Assembly (NCBI GenBank): GCA_002352185.1
Contig: DEHY01000112.1
Coordinates: forward strand, 1,210-22,315
Direction: 5' to 3'
DNA from: Competibacteraceae bacterium UBA2788
GTDB taxonomy: Bacteria > Pseudomonadota > Gammaproteobacteria > Competibacterales > Competibacteraceae
Length of the DNA stretch: 21,106 bases
Below are positions 1 to 6,101 of the stretch, one piece after another. A program made the position numbers and the translations under genes. Position 1 is the first letter of the stretch; every line of letters starts with the position of its first letter. Below the pieces are notes generated by a model that did no database searches, was not told the DNA's origin, and saw nothing but the letters and a program-made list of their open reading frames with translations.

Positions 1-269
1 GCCGGCAAGCCGTGCTTGATCGATACAAATACGCCCCCCAGATAAATAGCGTGGATCAGCACCCCGGACAGGCTGATATGCCACCACTGGCGCGGGTCTT
101 GCGGCCATGGAGCGCGGCTTAGCACGGCAACCGCCGTCATCAGGACGATGACGCAAAGATAACGTATCAGCAGGAACGACAATGGCTCGGAGAACGGCAG
201 GCCAAATCGGGCGCCGATAAAGCCGGTACTCCACAAAAACACGAATAAAAGCGGGTAGATGCGTTTCAT
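1..269 (-). CDS. DMT/EamA-family transporter, C-terminal part beyond window edge
   Basis: The minus strand from an ATG at 269 stays open to the left edge and gives 89 residues. The start reads MKRIYPLLFVFLWSTGFIGA, followed by GLPFSEPLSFLLIRY and, near the edge, IYLGGVFVSIKHGLPA. This matches the first three transmembrane helices of drug/metabolite transporter superfamily (EamA, RhaT/YedA-like) inner-membrane exporters, where 'LWSTGFIGA' and 'GL..AEP..F...R' recur. Proteins of this family usually have about 300 residues and ten helices, so roughly two thirds of the gene lies outside the window. The substrate cannot be predicted. It is separated from the upstream DUF2145 gene by 233 bp and is probably its own transcription unit, although I found no convincing promoter. 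Confidence 0.85.
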   Translation of the reverse strand, partial: MKRIYPLLFVFLWSTGFIGARFGLPFSEPLSFLLIRYLCVIVLMTAVAVLSRAPWPQDPRQWWHISLSGVLIHAIYLGGVFVSIKHGLP

Positions 270-502
270 GAACGAGTTTGGCTTCGGCGGCGACAAATAA
301 GTTAGCGTGAGTTCCGGGTAAGGGAACCGATTTTAGCAACAGGACTTTCGCTTGGGCCGGTCGATAGGCTGGAACCTGGGGTTGGCGTAGCTCATTGCGC
401 AGGTAACGACTCCATAGGTTATGCTGCACTTTATAGAGCGCTGTTCCCAATTTTTTAGCCACCACTTTTAACGAAAGCCACGCCGACTGATCGGGAAAAG
501 CG

Positions 503-1372
503 CTATAAGCGTTCCAGCGCCTGATTGAGGTCAGCCCCAGTAAAATTTTCAGGGGCGCTCTGCAAATCCAGCCACTGGAGCCGCTCCAGCATCCCGGTCT
601 GATGGAGAAAACGCATCACCGAGCGGACCGTCACGATGTGATATTCACCTTTTAATCGATCCGCCAAGGGATGATCGGTAAAGGTCAGGTTGGCTTTGAA
701 CAAGCCGCCACCCAGTCGGGTCAGCCGGTCAATCGCCATCACATCCGGCTGGTATTGCTGCATCAATGGATGGCGCTGAGCCTCGCTGCGACTGTTGACA
801 GCGCCTTTCGCCATGGCCGCCACCACCAGTTCCAACAACCATTGGTTGCTGTTTTGGAAGTCCAATGATTGCGGATGGGCAATCGTGTTGTAGTGCGCCT
901 GGTGCAAGCGCCAGACAGTCCCGCTCCGCAAGACCTTGGCCAAGGCGCGCTGCATTTCTGGCTTTGGTACTGCGATGATGGCGTCGTAAGCAAACGGATC
1001 ATCCAGAAAGAAGTTGATCAAGCCTTCATCGTAGAGTGAAGAAGAATCCGTCCCGCAGCGATTAAGCAAATGGATCACCGTCCATTGGCCTTTTGGATTA
1101 TTGCGTAGCGCAAAGCCTGAATGACTAAAGCGCAAGCCGTATTTGGACAAATCCGCGCCCACTCTGCCGATAATGACGACTTCGGCGTTACTCGGATTCA
1201 GCGCCTCGAACAGCTTTACTCCCAGCCGGGATGCTTTAGCCAGCCCATCCGGCGTGAGCGGTTTCTGTGTGCAAGCGGTTCCCGCCAGCGCGGTCGTCGT
1301 CAATAACGCCAGCGCACAAGCGCCGATCAGCGTGAGAATGCCTGAATATGCCCGTCGCCCGCGCCGGTTCAT
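503..1372 (-). CDS. DUF2145 family secreted protein
   Basis: A 289-residue protein with a basic N-terminus, a hydrophobic segment (about residues 11-30) and a probable signal-peptidase site after TTTALA. The mature part carries signatures I associate with DUF2145: GRVGADLSKYGLRFSHSGFAL (about 69-88), WTVIHLLNRCGTD (97-109), YDEGLINFFLDDPFAYD (114-130) and a QNSNQWLLELV segment (about 173-183). The family has no established function. The 'SHSGFAL' element recalls the histidine motif of NlpC/P60-like permuted peptidases, but I see no obvious downstream catalytic cysteine, so enzymatic activity is only a guess. Its ATG overlaps the stop of the preceding small gene by 4 bp, so it is probably translationally coupled as the last gene of the ProQ-domain operon. 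Length is normal for the family. Confidence 0.85.
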   Translation of the reverse strand: MNRRGRRAYSGILTLIGACALALLTTTALAGTACTQKPLTPDGLAKASRLGVKLFEALNPSNAEVVIIGRVGADLSKYGLRFSHSGFALRNNPKGQWTVIHLLNRCGTDSSSLYDEGLINFFLDDPFAYDAIIAVPKPEMQRALAKVLRSGTVWRLHQAHYNTIAHPQSLDFQNSNQWLLELVVAAMAKGAVNSRSEAQRHPLMQQYQPDVMAIDRLTRLGGGLFKANLTFTDHPLADRLKGEYHIVTVRSVMRFLHQTGMLERLQWLDLQSAPENFTGADLNQALERL

Positions 1373-1782
1373 TGCGGATGCTGCGAGTGGTGCAATAGAC
1401 TTTTACTGAGTTCATTCGGAATAAAAGCAATCATTTTCCCCGCATGCATCAACGCATAGCCGGCGGACTCAGTGACAACCTCCACGGTGGAGCCAACGGC
1501 TTTCGACAATCCGGCGGCGATTTCGGCAGTGACCGCGACGGATACGGTAGCGGCCTCGGATGCGCCTGCCAGGACGATCACGGCGCCTTCCGCCGATGCT
1601 TGAACGGCTTTCACGGTCAGGGTGGCGGAACCCGCGATCACCTCGACGCTCCCGGCGACGATGGTGGATGCGCCTTCCGCTGAGAGCGAGGAACCTTGAG
1701 ACACCCGGCTGCCTTCCGCCGCATATGTCAGACCGGTGCCGGCCAGCCACACTGCTGCGACTGCCAATTTGATGAAAGTCAT
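1369..1782 (-). CDS. small secreted Ala/Val/Ser-rich protein of the DUF2145 operon
   Basis: A 137-residue protein with a clear Sec signal peptide (MTFIKLAVAAVWLAGTGLTY then AAEG; cleavage expected near residue 21). The mature protein is very low in complexity: short runs of Ser, Ala, Val, Gly and Thr with an alternating pattern (for example ATLTVKAVQASAEGAVIVLA), which suggests beta structure or a small repeat, and it ends in a conserved-looking MIAFIPNELSKSLLHHS. I recall similar proteins encoded just before DUF2145 genes, but no function is known. It overlaps the upstream ProQ-domain gene and the downstream DUF2145 gene by 4 bp each (ATGA), so the three are almost certainly co-translated. 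The antisense frames here are composition shadows. Confidence 0.75.
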   Translation of the reverse strand: MTFIKLAVAAVWLAGTGLTYAAEGSRVSQGSSLSAEGASTIVAGSVEVIAGSATLTVKAVQASAEGAVIVLAGASEAATVSVAVTAEIAAGLSKAVGSTVEVVTESAGYALMHAGKMIAFIPNELSKSLLHHSQHPQ

Positions 1783-2561
1783 CGTTCAGGAACCCGATTT
1801 TTCAGCGAGAGCTTGGGACGTCCCAGCGACGGGAGCGGAAGGTCCTGTGGCGGGGTTGGCGCGGCGGATGTGGGCGAAGCGGGCGTGGCTGGCGGCGCTC
1901 CGGCATCGGGTTTGGGTTTCTTCTCAAAAACCTGCAGCGCCGGATTTTCCAGTCTGAACCCGCCATCCGGCAGCGACGCGCCCAGTTGACCCGTGATCGC
2001 CGCCACCCACTGCGGATAGCGTCCTGCGGCTTCCTTAAGCGTGTTCCATGCCTTGTTCTTCAGCTCCACCACGATCATCCGGTTGCTCGCCTGCACAGCA
2101 AACAGCACGGTTTGCGGCGACGCAGGCTTGCTCTGGGGCAGCTGGTTGATCTTGATCGTCACATCCATTTTGGCGGAAATCGCCATTGCCATCACCTCTT
2201 GCAGTAGGGCGGTCATGTCAACCGCTGCGGACTCAGTGGTTGCGGGCGTTTTTTTCGGTCGGGGCGCTTTGGCGAATTCCTGCTGATCCGGCGTCACCTC
2301 GCCGGCTGGCTGTCCATCCAGCCCATAGCGGACGCCGCCGCGCGCCACCGCTTTCCGGTAGGCGTTAGCGCCGGTGTAGAACGCCAGCGCTTGCCGGGTT
2401 TGCTTGCGGCTAACGTCCATCAGCGCCGGATGCACGCCGACCAGCGCCAACAGTTCCGCACCGATGCCGATTTTGAGCGGCTTGGGAGTTAACCGGCTAA
2501 AACAGTCGGGGAAACTCTCGACCAGCCGGTTGATTAGGGAAGGGATATTGTTGTCGGACAT
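1779..2561 (-). CDS. ProQ/FinO-domain RNA-binding protein with an extra C-terminal region
   Basis: About 260 residues. Residues roughly 8-95 form a FinO/ProQ fold: FPDCFSR..PKPLKIGI near the start, then the helix pair RKQTRQALAFYT..NAYRKAV and GGVRYGLDG. This family binds structured RNA and acts as an RNA chaperone for sRNAs and mRNA 3' ends. After a basic linker (PRPKK) comes an uncommon region (about 110-205) with VTIKINQLP, VLFAVQASNRMIVVELKNKAW and GFRLENPALQVFEKK, then a Pro/Ala-rich tail. I do not recognise the second region as the Tudor-like C-terminus of E. coli ProQ. An in-frame GTG lies two codons upstream at 2567, but AGAG sits 8 nt before the ATG at 2561 and only 2 nt before the GTG, so I chose the ATG. 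First gene of a three-gene overlapping operon. Confidence 0.85.
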   Translation of the reverse strand: MSDNNIPSLINRLVESFPDCFSRLTPKPLKIGIGAELLALVGVHPALMDVSRKQTRQALAFYTGANAYRKAVARGGVRYGLDGQPAGEVTPDQQEFAKAPRPKKTPATTESAAVDMTALLQEVMAMAISAKMDVTIKINQLPQSKPASPQTVLFAVQASNRMIVVELKNKAWNTLKEAAGRYPQWVAAITGQLGASLPDGGFRLENPALQVFEKKPKPDAGAPPATPASPTSAAPTPPQDLPLPSLGRPKLSLKNRVPER

Positions 2562-2604
2562 TGCCACATCTCTAGTCGTTGCATGGGTGCAGAATGCTTT
2601 ATTC

Positions 2605-2634
2605 AGGATAGGACTAAATCTAGCGCTTTGGAAA
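2605..2634 (-). promoter_or_regulatory. possible sigma70 promoter of the ProQ-domain operon
   Basis: On the minus strand TTTCCA (2634-2629) and TATCCT (2610-2605) are separated by 18 bp, each matching four of six consensus bases, about 45-75 bp before the ProQ-domain start. The gap between the PurA-like stop (2673) and this gene is short, so read-through from block 3 is an alternative. This is a weak match by eye only. Confidence 0.3.
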
Positions 2635-2672
2635 CCCGTATTTTAACAGGTGGCAAACCCTGATTCCGGTCA

Positions 2673-3956
2673 TCACGCCGCACCGGACGCTTTACGATCC
2701 ACCAACCCCGATATTCCGCAGGCTGGAACAGGGCCGGTTTCACCGTATCTGGAACCGTCAGATCCGGCGTTTATGTTCCATTGCCCACCGGACCCCATGC
2801 CCGCCGCTGCCGCTACTGCCGCCATCCCGGACTCTATCGTCGCCTGGCGCCGCCGCCCGCCCTGGTAATACCGCATTTTTTCAGCGCCGATCTGATCGAG
2901 ACAGGTGATCGCCAGCCGAGGATGAACCGTCAGCGCTGGAGACCGGGCGGCGTCAGCCCGATCAGCAGCAATAGCTTGTTGTAGCAAATCCAGATCCAGC
3001 CAGGCGAAGCGCAACGATCCCTGGTAGGGGTTCGGGCGATTGGTGGGATCATCGACGCCGGGATACGGTTTACCCGGCAGTTCGTGCGGCAGCGGCCCCG
3101 CGCCGTGGCGGGTGAGATAGGCCCGCGTCACATACGTGACCTCAAGCCGTTTCAGGCCCCACTCATCCGCCAGGAAGAGGACGTTACGCAGGCCGGTATG
3201 GGAGCGTGTGACATGCGGGAAGCATCCGCGCTCCTGATCCAGCAATAGCCCCTGAGCGCCCTCGAACAGGAGACACCGGCCCGGTATCGCCACCTTTGCG
3301 CCCATCACCGTCACCCTGTCCAGAAAGCGGCGCGCATCGGCGATGAAATGCTCCAGAATGGCGTCTGACTGCAACAGCGTCCGGTTTTGAGCATAAGCCG
3401 CCCCGAACCCCAGTTGCGCCAGCCGCCCCGGCGCGTAGCAGCGGCGAATCGCCTCCAGCCGCAGGGTCAGCGTCGCCGTGTCGGCCAAATCCCCAACGGT
3501 CAGGGCGCAGGCGGGCGTCAGGTTGCGTTCGAGCGTCTCCCCGAAGCCAACGCCGCAACTGCCATGCCGACGGGCGCCCCGCGCCTGTTCGACGATCTGG
3601 TTGATCATCATGTCGTAAGGAGTCGTCACCGGGCTGTCCGGATCGACGTAGACCGTGGGCCGGACGCCCTGAGTCGCCAACGCTTCCCATTCCTTGAGGA
3701 ACAGCAGCGGGTTGGACACGAAAAACCGCGACAGGAAGGTAGCGGCGCCGGCGAAAGTTCCACTGCCGACATGGCTGAAAACGTGACGCCGACCTTCCGG
3801 GGTGACTACGGTGTGACCGGCCTGCGCCCCGCCGTTGAACCGCACCACAATTCCGTCGCTGCCGACCGCTGCGGCGTAGGCGGCGGTCATCCGGCCCTTG
3901 CCCTCATCGCCGAACTGGGCGCCGATGACCACTTGGGCGGTCAGGTTCTGACCCAT
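2673..3956 (-). CDS. divergent adenylosuccinate synthetase (PurA)-fold enzyme
   Basis: A 427-residue homologue of GTP-dependent adenylosuccinate synthetase. The core is conserved: GAQFGDEGKGR (12-22; D17 matches the catalytic Asp13 of E. coli PurA), NGG..AGHT (41-49; H48 matches His41), FEGAQGLLLD (231-240), FPHVTRSHTG (246-255), YVTRAYLTRHGAGPLPHE (275-292) and WLD (319-321). Substrate loops differ. The IMP-phosphate loop of PurA (GTTGRGIGPAY) is HGSCGVGFGE (131-140). The aspartate-binding arginine run before WLD (TTGRRRRTGWLD in E. coli) is NPYQGSLRFAWLD (309-321). The guanine-contacting TKLD is TCLD (351-354). It is therefore unlikely to be the housekeeping purA and may join a different amino acid or nucleotide. 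Start supported by AGGAG 7 nt upstream. Last gene of the J-domain/vWA operon, 19 bp after the vWA gene. Confidence 0.85.
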   Translation of the reverse strand: MGQNLTAQVVIGAQFGDEGKGRMTAAYAAAVGSDGIVVRFNGGAQAGHTVVTPEGRRHVFSHVGSGTFAGAATFLSRFFVSNPLLFLKEWEALATQGVRPTVYVDPDSPVTTPYDMMINQIVEQARGARRHGSCGVGFGETLERNLTPACALTVGDLADTATLTLRLEAIRRCYAPGRLAQLGFGAAYAQNRTLLQSDAILEHFIADARRFLDRVTVMGAKVAIPGRCLLFEGAQGLLLDQERGCFPHVTRSHTGLRNVLFLADEWGLKRLEVTYVTRAYLTRHGAGPLPHELPGKPYPGVDDPTNRPNPYQGSLRFAWLDLDLLQQAIAADRADAARSPALTVHPRLAITCLDQIGAEKMRYYQGGRRRQATIESGMAAVAAAAGMGSGGQWNINAGSDGSRYGETGPVPACGISGLVDRKASGAA

Positions 3957-3975
3957 GATCGCGCTCCTTGCGGCC

Positions 3976-4890
3976 TCAGAACCGCACCACGCCCGTGTTC
4001 CGGGGAGGAGCCGGTTGCAGCGTTCCCACCGCCCGGCGCACCACCGCAGCGGTTTTCCCCGACCAGCTTTTGACCACCCGATCCCGGTCGCGGCCCTCGT
4101 TAACCTCCATCGCGGATACGATCACTTCGGCCAGTTTGCGGTGATCGGACAGGCCGATGACTCGTTGCCCCAGCAGATCGGTCCAACGGCTGCGCACTCC
4201 ATGCGGGTCATGGCGGGCGTGCGAACCTTCCTCAACGATGACGTGAAAGACGTGGTACTGGCGACTGACCAGGGTCAGCAACTCGCGGGAATCGAAATCC
4301 CGCTCCACCCGGTCACCGAGAAAGCGGGCGATGGCCGCCGCTGGCAAATCGGCGGGCGGCTCCTCGTCGCCCACGGTGAACAGGTAGCCCTTCTTGCCGC
4401 GCTTCTCGAAACAGTCTATCGAGGTGTGCAGCGCCGCGAAGTACCACGGCAGGGTGTAGGACTCACAGGCATTGCCGCCGCCGCCCTTTTCCAGCCACAG
4501 CTTTTCCAGTTGCCGGGCGATGCGGATATCGGCCTCAAACTGCGTCACCTGGAGCGGCGCCTGGTCGTACAGCACGTCGCCGATGCCCGCAATCAGGATA
4601 TGCGGATCGGACACCGGCTGGCGGGCCAGGATTTCTTCCACCATCGTGCCAAGCCCCTGGCGGGCCAGCGTATCGGCGATCATCCCCATTGATCCGGTCA
4701 CATCCAGCCCGACGATGATCGCGGTCGATGCCGGATTGAGCTCCGAATCGCGGGATTCCCGCAAGGCGACCCCCAACGGATTCAGTTCGGGATCGATGGC
4801 GCGGGCGGCAAACATCGCGTCAGTGGTTTTGTGCGTAGTCGAAGCGGCGTAAGCGCTCCAGTCGGTCGCGTCCCAACGGGCTGTACCCAT
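3976..4890 (-). CDS. vWA (MIDAS) domain protein
   Basis: A 304-residue cytoplasmic protein (no signal peptide or membrane segment). Residues about 56-230 form a von Willebrand factor A fold. Strand 1 is STAIIVGLDVTGSMG with a MIDAS motif in the form D63-x-T65-x-S67. Further vWA elements are ILIAGIGDVLYD (98-109), GGGGNACESYTL (136-147) and YLFTVGDEEP (169-178), which supplies the late acidic residue. Such domains bind a divalent metal and a protein ligand and often act as adaptors for kinases, ATPases or chaperones. GAGs from an AAGGAG site lie 6 nt before the ATG. It sits 21 bp after the J-domain gene and 19 bp before the PurA-like gene, so the three are a likely complex or pathway. No direct homologue with known function comes to mind. 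Confidence 0.85.
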   Translation of the reverse strand: MGTARWDATDWSAYAASTTHKTTDAMFAARAIDPELNPLGVALRESRDSELNPASTAIIVGLDVTGSMGMIADTLARQGLGTMVEEILARQPVSDPHILIAGIGDVLYDQAPLQVTQFEADIRIARQLEKLWLEKGGGGNACESYTLPWYFAALHTSIDCFEKRGKKGYLFTVGDEEPPADLPAAAIARFLGDRVERDFDSRELLTLVSRQYHVFHVIVEEGSHARHDPHGVRSRWTDLLGQRVIGLSDHRKLAEVIVSAMEVNEGRDRDRVVKSWSGKTAAVVRRAVGTLQPAPPRNTGVVRF

Positions 4891-4911
4891 GGCGTTCTCC
4901 TTCTTGCTTGA

Positions 4912-5952
4912 TTAGTAAAGATCATCTGCGGAGAGATCCAGCTTCACGAACCGGCGTTCGCCGAAGCTGGCGGTTAACACCCGGCGCTGCCAGGTGTGGT
5001 AATCATCCAGAGCGGATCGAGGAGCCGGGAACCGCAGCCAATCCAGCATCGGCGGCGGGGCGGCTTTCTCCCGCGCCAGCCGCGCCCCGGTCCCATCGCC
5101 CAGCAACTCCCGGCCCAGCGCCCGGATTAACTCCAGGTCGGTGCGGATATCGCCGCATTTGCGGGCAATGACCTCGCAGGGCGCATACTGGAGCGTGGCG
5201 GCCGGTGCAGCCCGCATCCGCTCCCCCTGCCGCACTGTGTACCACCAGCCGCCGAGCAGCGCGCTGCGGTGCTGGGGTGGCGAAATAAACCCGGTATCGG
5301 CCCCGATGGCGTTATGCGCCAGCCGGGCGTAATCGAGGTAACACGCCAGATGAAGCAGCGAGCTGATGATCCAGGCTGCATGGCGAGCGTCCAGCCGACC
5401 GCTGAAATGGTCGAGAACATCGCGCAGCAACACCAAATCCGGCGTCTTCCGCACCACCAGCACCCGGCTGTCTGCGGTCTCGATCTGACGAACGACCTCC
5501 GGCAGCGCAGGCTGAACTTCCGCCGCCATGCGCGGGTTGGCGCAGGGCAAGCGGTTGATGACCTGAAGCGCGTTCTGGAACAGGTCGGCATGGGCCTTGT
5601 CCACCACGTAGGCGACAATCCGGTCGCCCAGGAACATCCGCCCCAGCTCGAATTCCCGCGCCTTGCGGTAGTGAATGTGATAGGCAGCGCCATCGGCGGC
5701 GCGCACGCTCAACCGACCGGGGAGAATCCAGATGCCGCCGCGCAGTTTCCGCGCCGCTGCCTCATACAGCCGACTGAGGTGCTGAAACACCTCGGAGGCT
5801 CCAGCGTCAGGACGGCGATCCGGATGCCAGATCGCGGCCAGCGCCCGAAATTCCTGTTTCGCCTGCTGCGCGTCGCCGGTGAACAGCCGTTCCGGCTCCA
5901 TCAGCGGGATGGCGAGCAGCGCTTCGGCGGATAATGTTGTGATGGGATTCAT
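4912..5952 (-). CDS. J-domain protein with C-terminal kinase-like (pseudokinase) region
   Basis: A 346-residue protein. Residues about 20-70 resemble a DnaJ J domain with the HPD motif at 43-45 (AIWHPDRRPD) and a helix FQHLSRLYEAAARKL, suggesting recruitment of an Hsp70. The remainder (about 85-330) looks to me like a degenerate protein-kinase fold: LAHNAIGADTGFIS (211-224) at the place of HRDxxxxN, LLGGWWY (232-238) at the place of DFG, YAPCEV (256-261) like Y-APE, and TDLELIRALGRELLG (271-285) like the helix-F region. The catalytic Asp and DFG Asp are absent, so activity is not expected. The fold call is inference. An upstream ATG at 5964 is rejected because it overlaps the Shine-Dalgarno GGAGG that lies 5 nt before the ATG at 5952 and would sit about 8 nt from the -10. 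First gene of its operon. Confidence 0.78.
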   Translation of the reverse strand: MNPITTLSAEALLAIPLMEPERLFTGDAQQAKQEFRALAAIWHPDRRPDAGASEVFQHLSRLYEAAARKLRGGIWILPGRLSVRAADGAAYHIHYRKAREFELGRMFLGDRIVAYVVDKAHADLFQNALQVINRLPCANPRMAAEVQPALPEVVRQIETADSRVLVVRKTPDLVLLRDVLDHFSGRLDARHAAWIISSLLHLACYLDYARLAHNAIGADTGFISPPQHRSALLGGWWYTVRQGERMRAAPAATLQYAPCEVIARKCGDIRTDLELIRALGRELLGDGTGARLAREKAAPPPMLDWLRFPAPRSALDDYHTWQRRVLTASFGERRFVKLDLSADDLY

Positions 5953-5957
5953 AGCCA

Positions 5958-5962
5958 CCTCC
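5958..5962 (-). promoter_or_regulatory. Shine-Dalgarno site deciding the J-domain gene start
   Basis: GGAGG on the minus strand, 5 nt before ATG 5952-5950. It overlaps the alternative upstream ATG (5964-5962), which makes the shorter protein the likely product. Confidence 0.65.
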
Positions 5963-5972
5963 ATGGGCTGAA

Positions 5973-6001
5973 AGCATATCCTAGTTAATTGTAAATTTCA
6001 A
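5973..6001 (-). promoter_or_regulatory. sigma70-like promoter of the J-domain/vWA/PurA-like operon
   Basis: On the minus strand TTGAAA (6001-5996) and TATGCT (5978-5973) are separated by exactly 17 bp, just ahead of the chosen ATG at 5952. The -35 box lies inside the 18-bp palindrome at 5990-6007, so a repressor bound there would block RNA polymerase. Recognised by eye from consensus only. Confidence 0.5.
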
Positions 6002-6007
6002 ATAACA
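5990..6007. promoter_or_regulatory. candidate operator 1 (18-bp imperfect palindrome)
   Basis: Plus strand TGTAAATTTCAAATAACA. Its reverse complement TGTTATTTGAAATTTACA matches the second site at 6060-6077 in 13 of 18 positions. Arms TGT/ACA and further matched inner bases give dyad symmetry. It covers the -35 box of the minus-strand operon promoter. Likely bound by the adjacent NrtR-type regulator, by analogy with divergent autoregulated loci; the binding itself is inference. Confidence 0.5.
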
Positions 6008-6029
6008 TTTAATAAATTTTTTCATGTAC

Positions 6030-6056
6030 TTTACGATGTGTTTAAGCAACAATAAT
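6030..6056 (+). promoter_or_regulatory. possible promoter of the NrtR-type regulator gene
   Basis: AATAAT at 6051-6056 matches five of six -10 consensus bases; TTTACG at 6030-6035 is a possible -35 with a short 15-bp spacer (or 17 bp to TAATTC at 6053). The start point expected about 7 nt downstream falls inside the palindrome at 6060-6077, which would allow autorepression. Weak, consensus only. Confidence 0.3.
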
Positions 6057-6059
6057 TCT

Positions 6060-6077
6060 TGTTATTTTTTAGTAACA
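6060..6077. promoter_or_regulatory. candidate operator 2 (18-bp imperfect palindrome)
   Basis: Plus strand TGTTATTTTTTAGTAACA. The outer five bases TGTTA/TAACA form a perfect inverted repeat, with one further matched pair inside. It resembles the site at 5990-6007 (13/18 in opposite orientation), with 70 bp between centres. It lies between the presumed regulator promoter and the Shine-Dalgarno site of the regulator gene. Confidence 0.5.
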
Positions 6078-6089
6078 TCAAACAATCGT

Positions 6090-6094
6090 GGAGA
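6090..6094 (+). promoter_or_regulatory. Shine-Dalgarno site of the regulator gene
   Basis: GGAGA, 7 nt before the ATG at 6102. It selects this ATG over an in-frame upstream ATG at 6024, whose extra 26 codons run through the AT-rich operator region and encode no recognisable domain. Confidence 0.65.
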
Positions 6095-6101
6095 AATCGG
6101 C

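Noticed and set aside
270..502. Stop-free minus-strand frame between the DUF2145 and transporter genes (for example KVVAKKLGTALYKVQHNLW)
   Set aside because: It has no good start or ribosome site, overlaps the transporter out of frame, and matches no family I know. About 80 open codons can occur by chance.
496..520. Possible terminator at the DUF2145 stop (5-bp stem GCGCT/AGCGC, loop 11, then TTTT on the minus strand)
   Set aside because: The stem is short and the loop long, so it is too weak to call from sequence alone.
2673..3956. Housekeeping purA
   Set aside because: Substrate-binding loops for IMP, aspartate and guanine differ strongly, and the gene sits in a vWA/J-domain operon.
6024..6101. 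N-terminal extension of the regulator from the ATG at 6024
   Set aside because: It would run through the AT-rich operator region with no conserved residues, while GGAGA lies 7 nt before the ATG at 6102.
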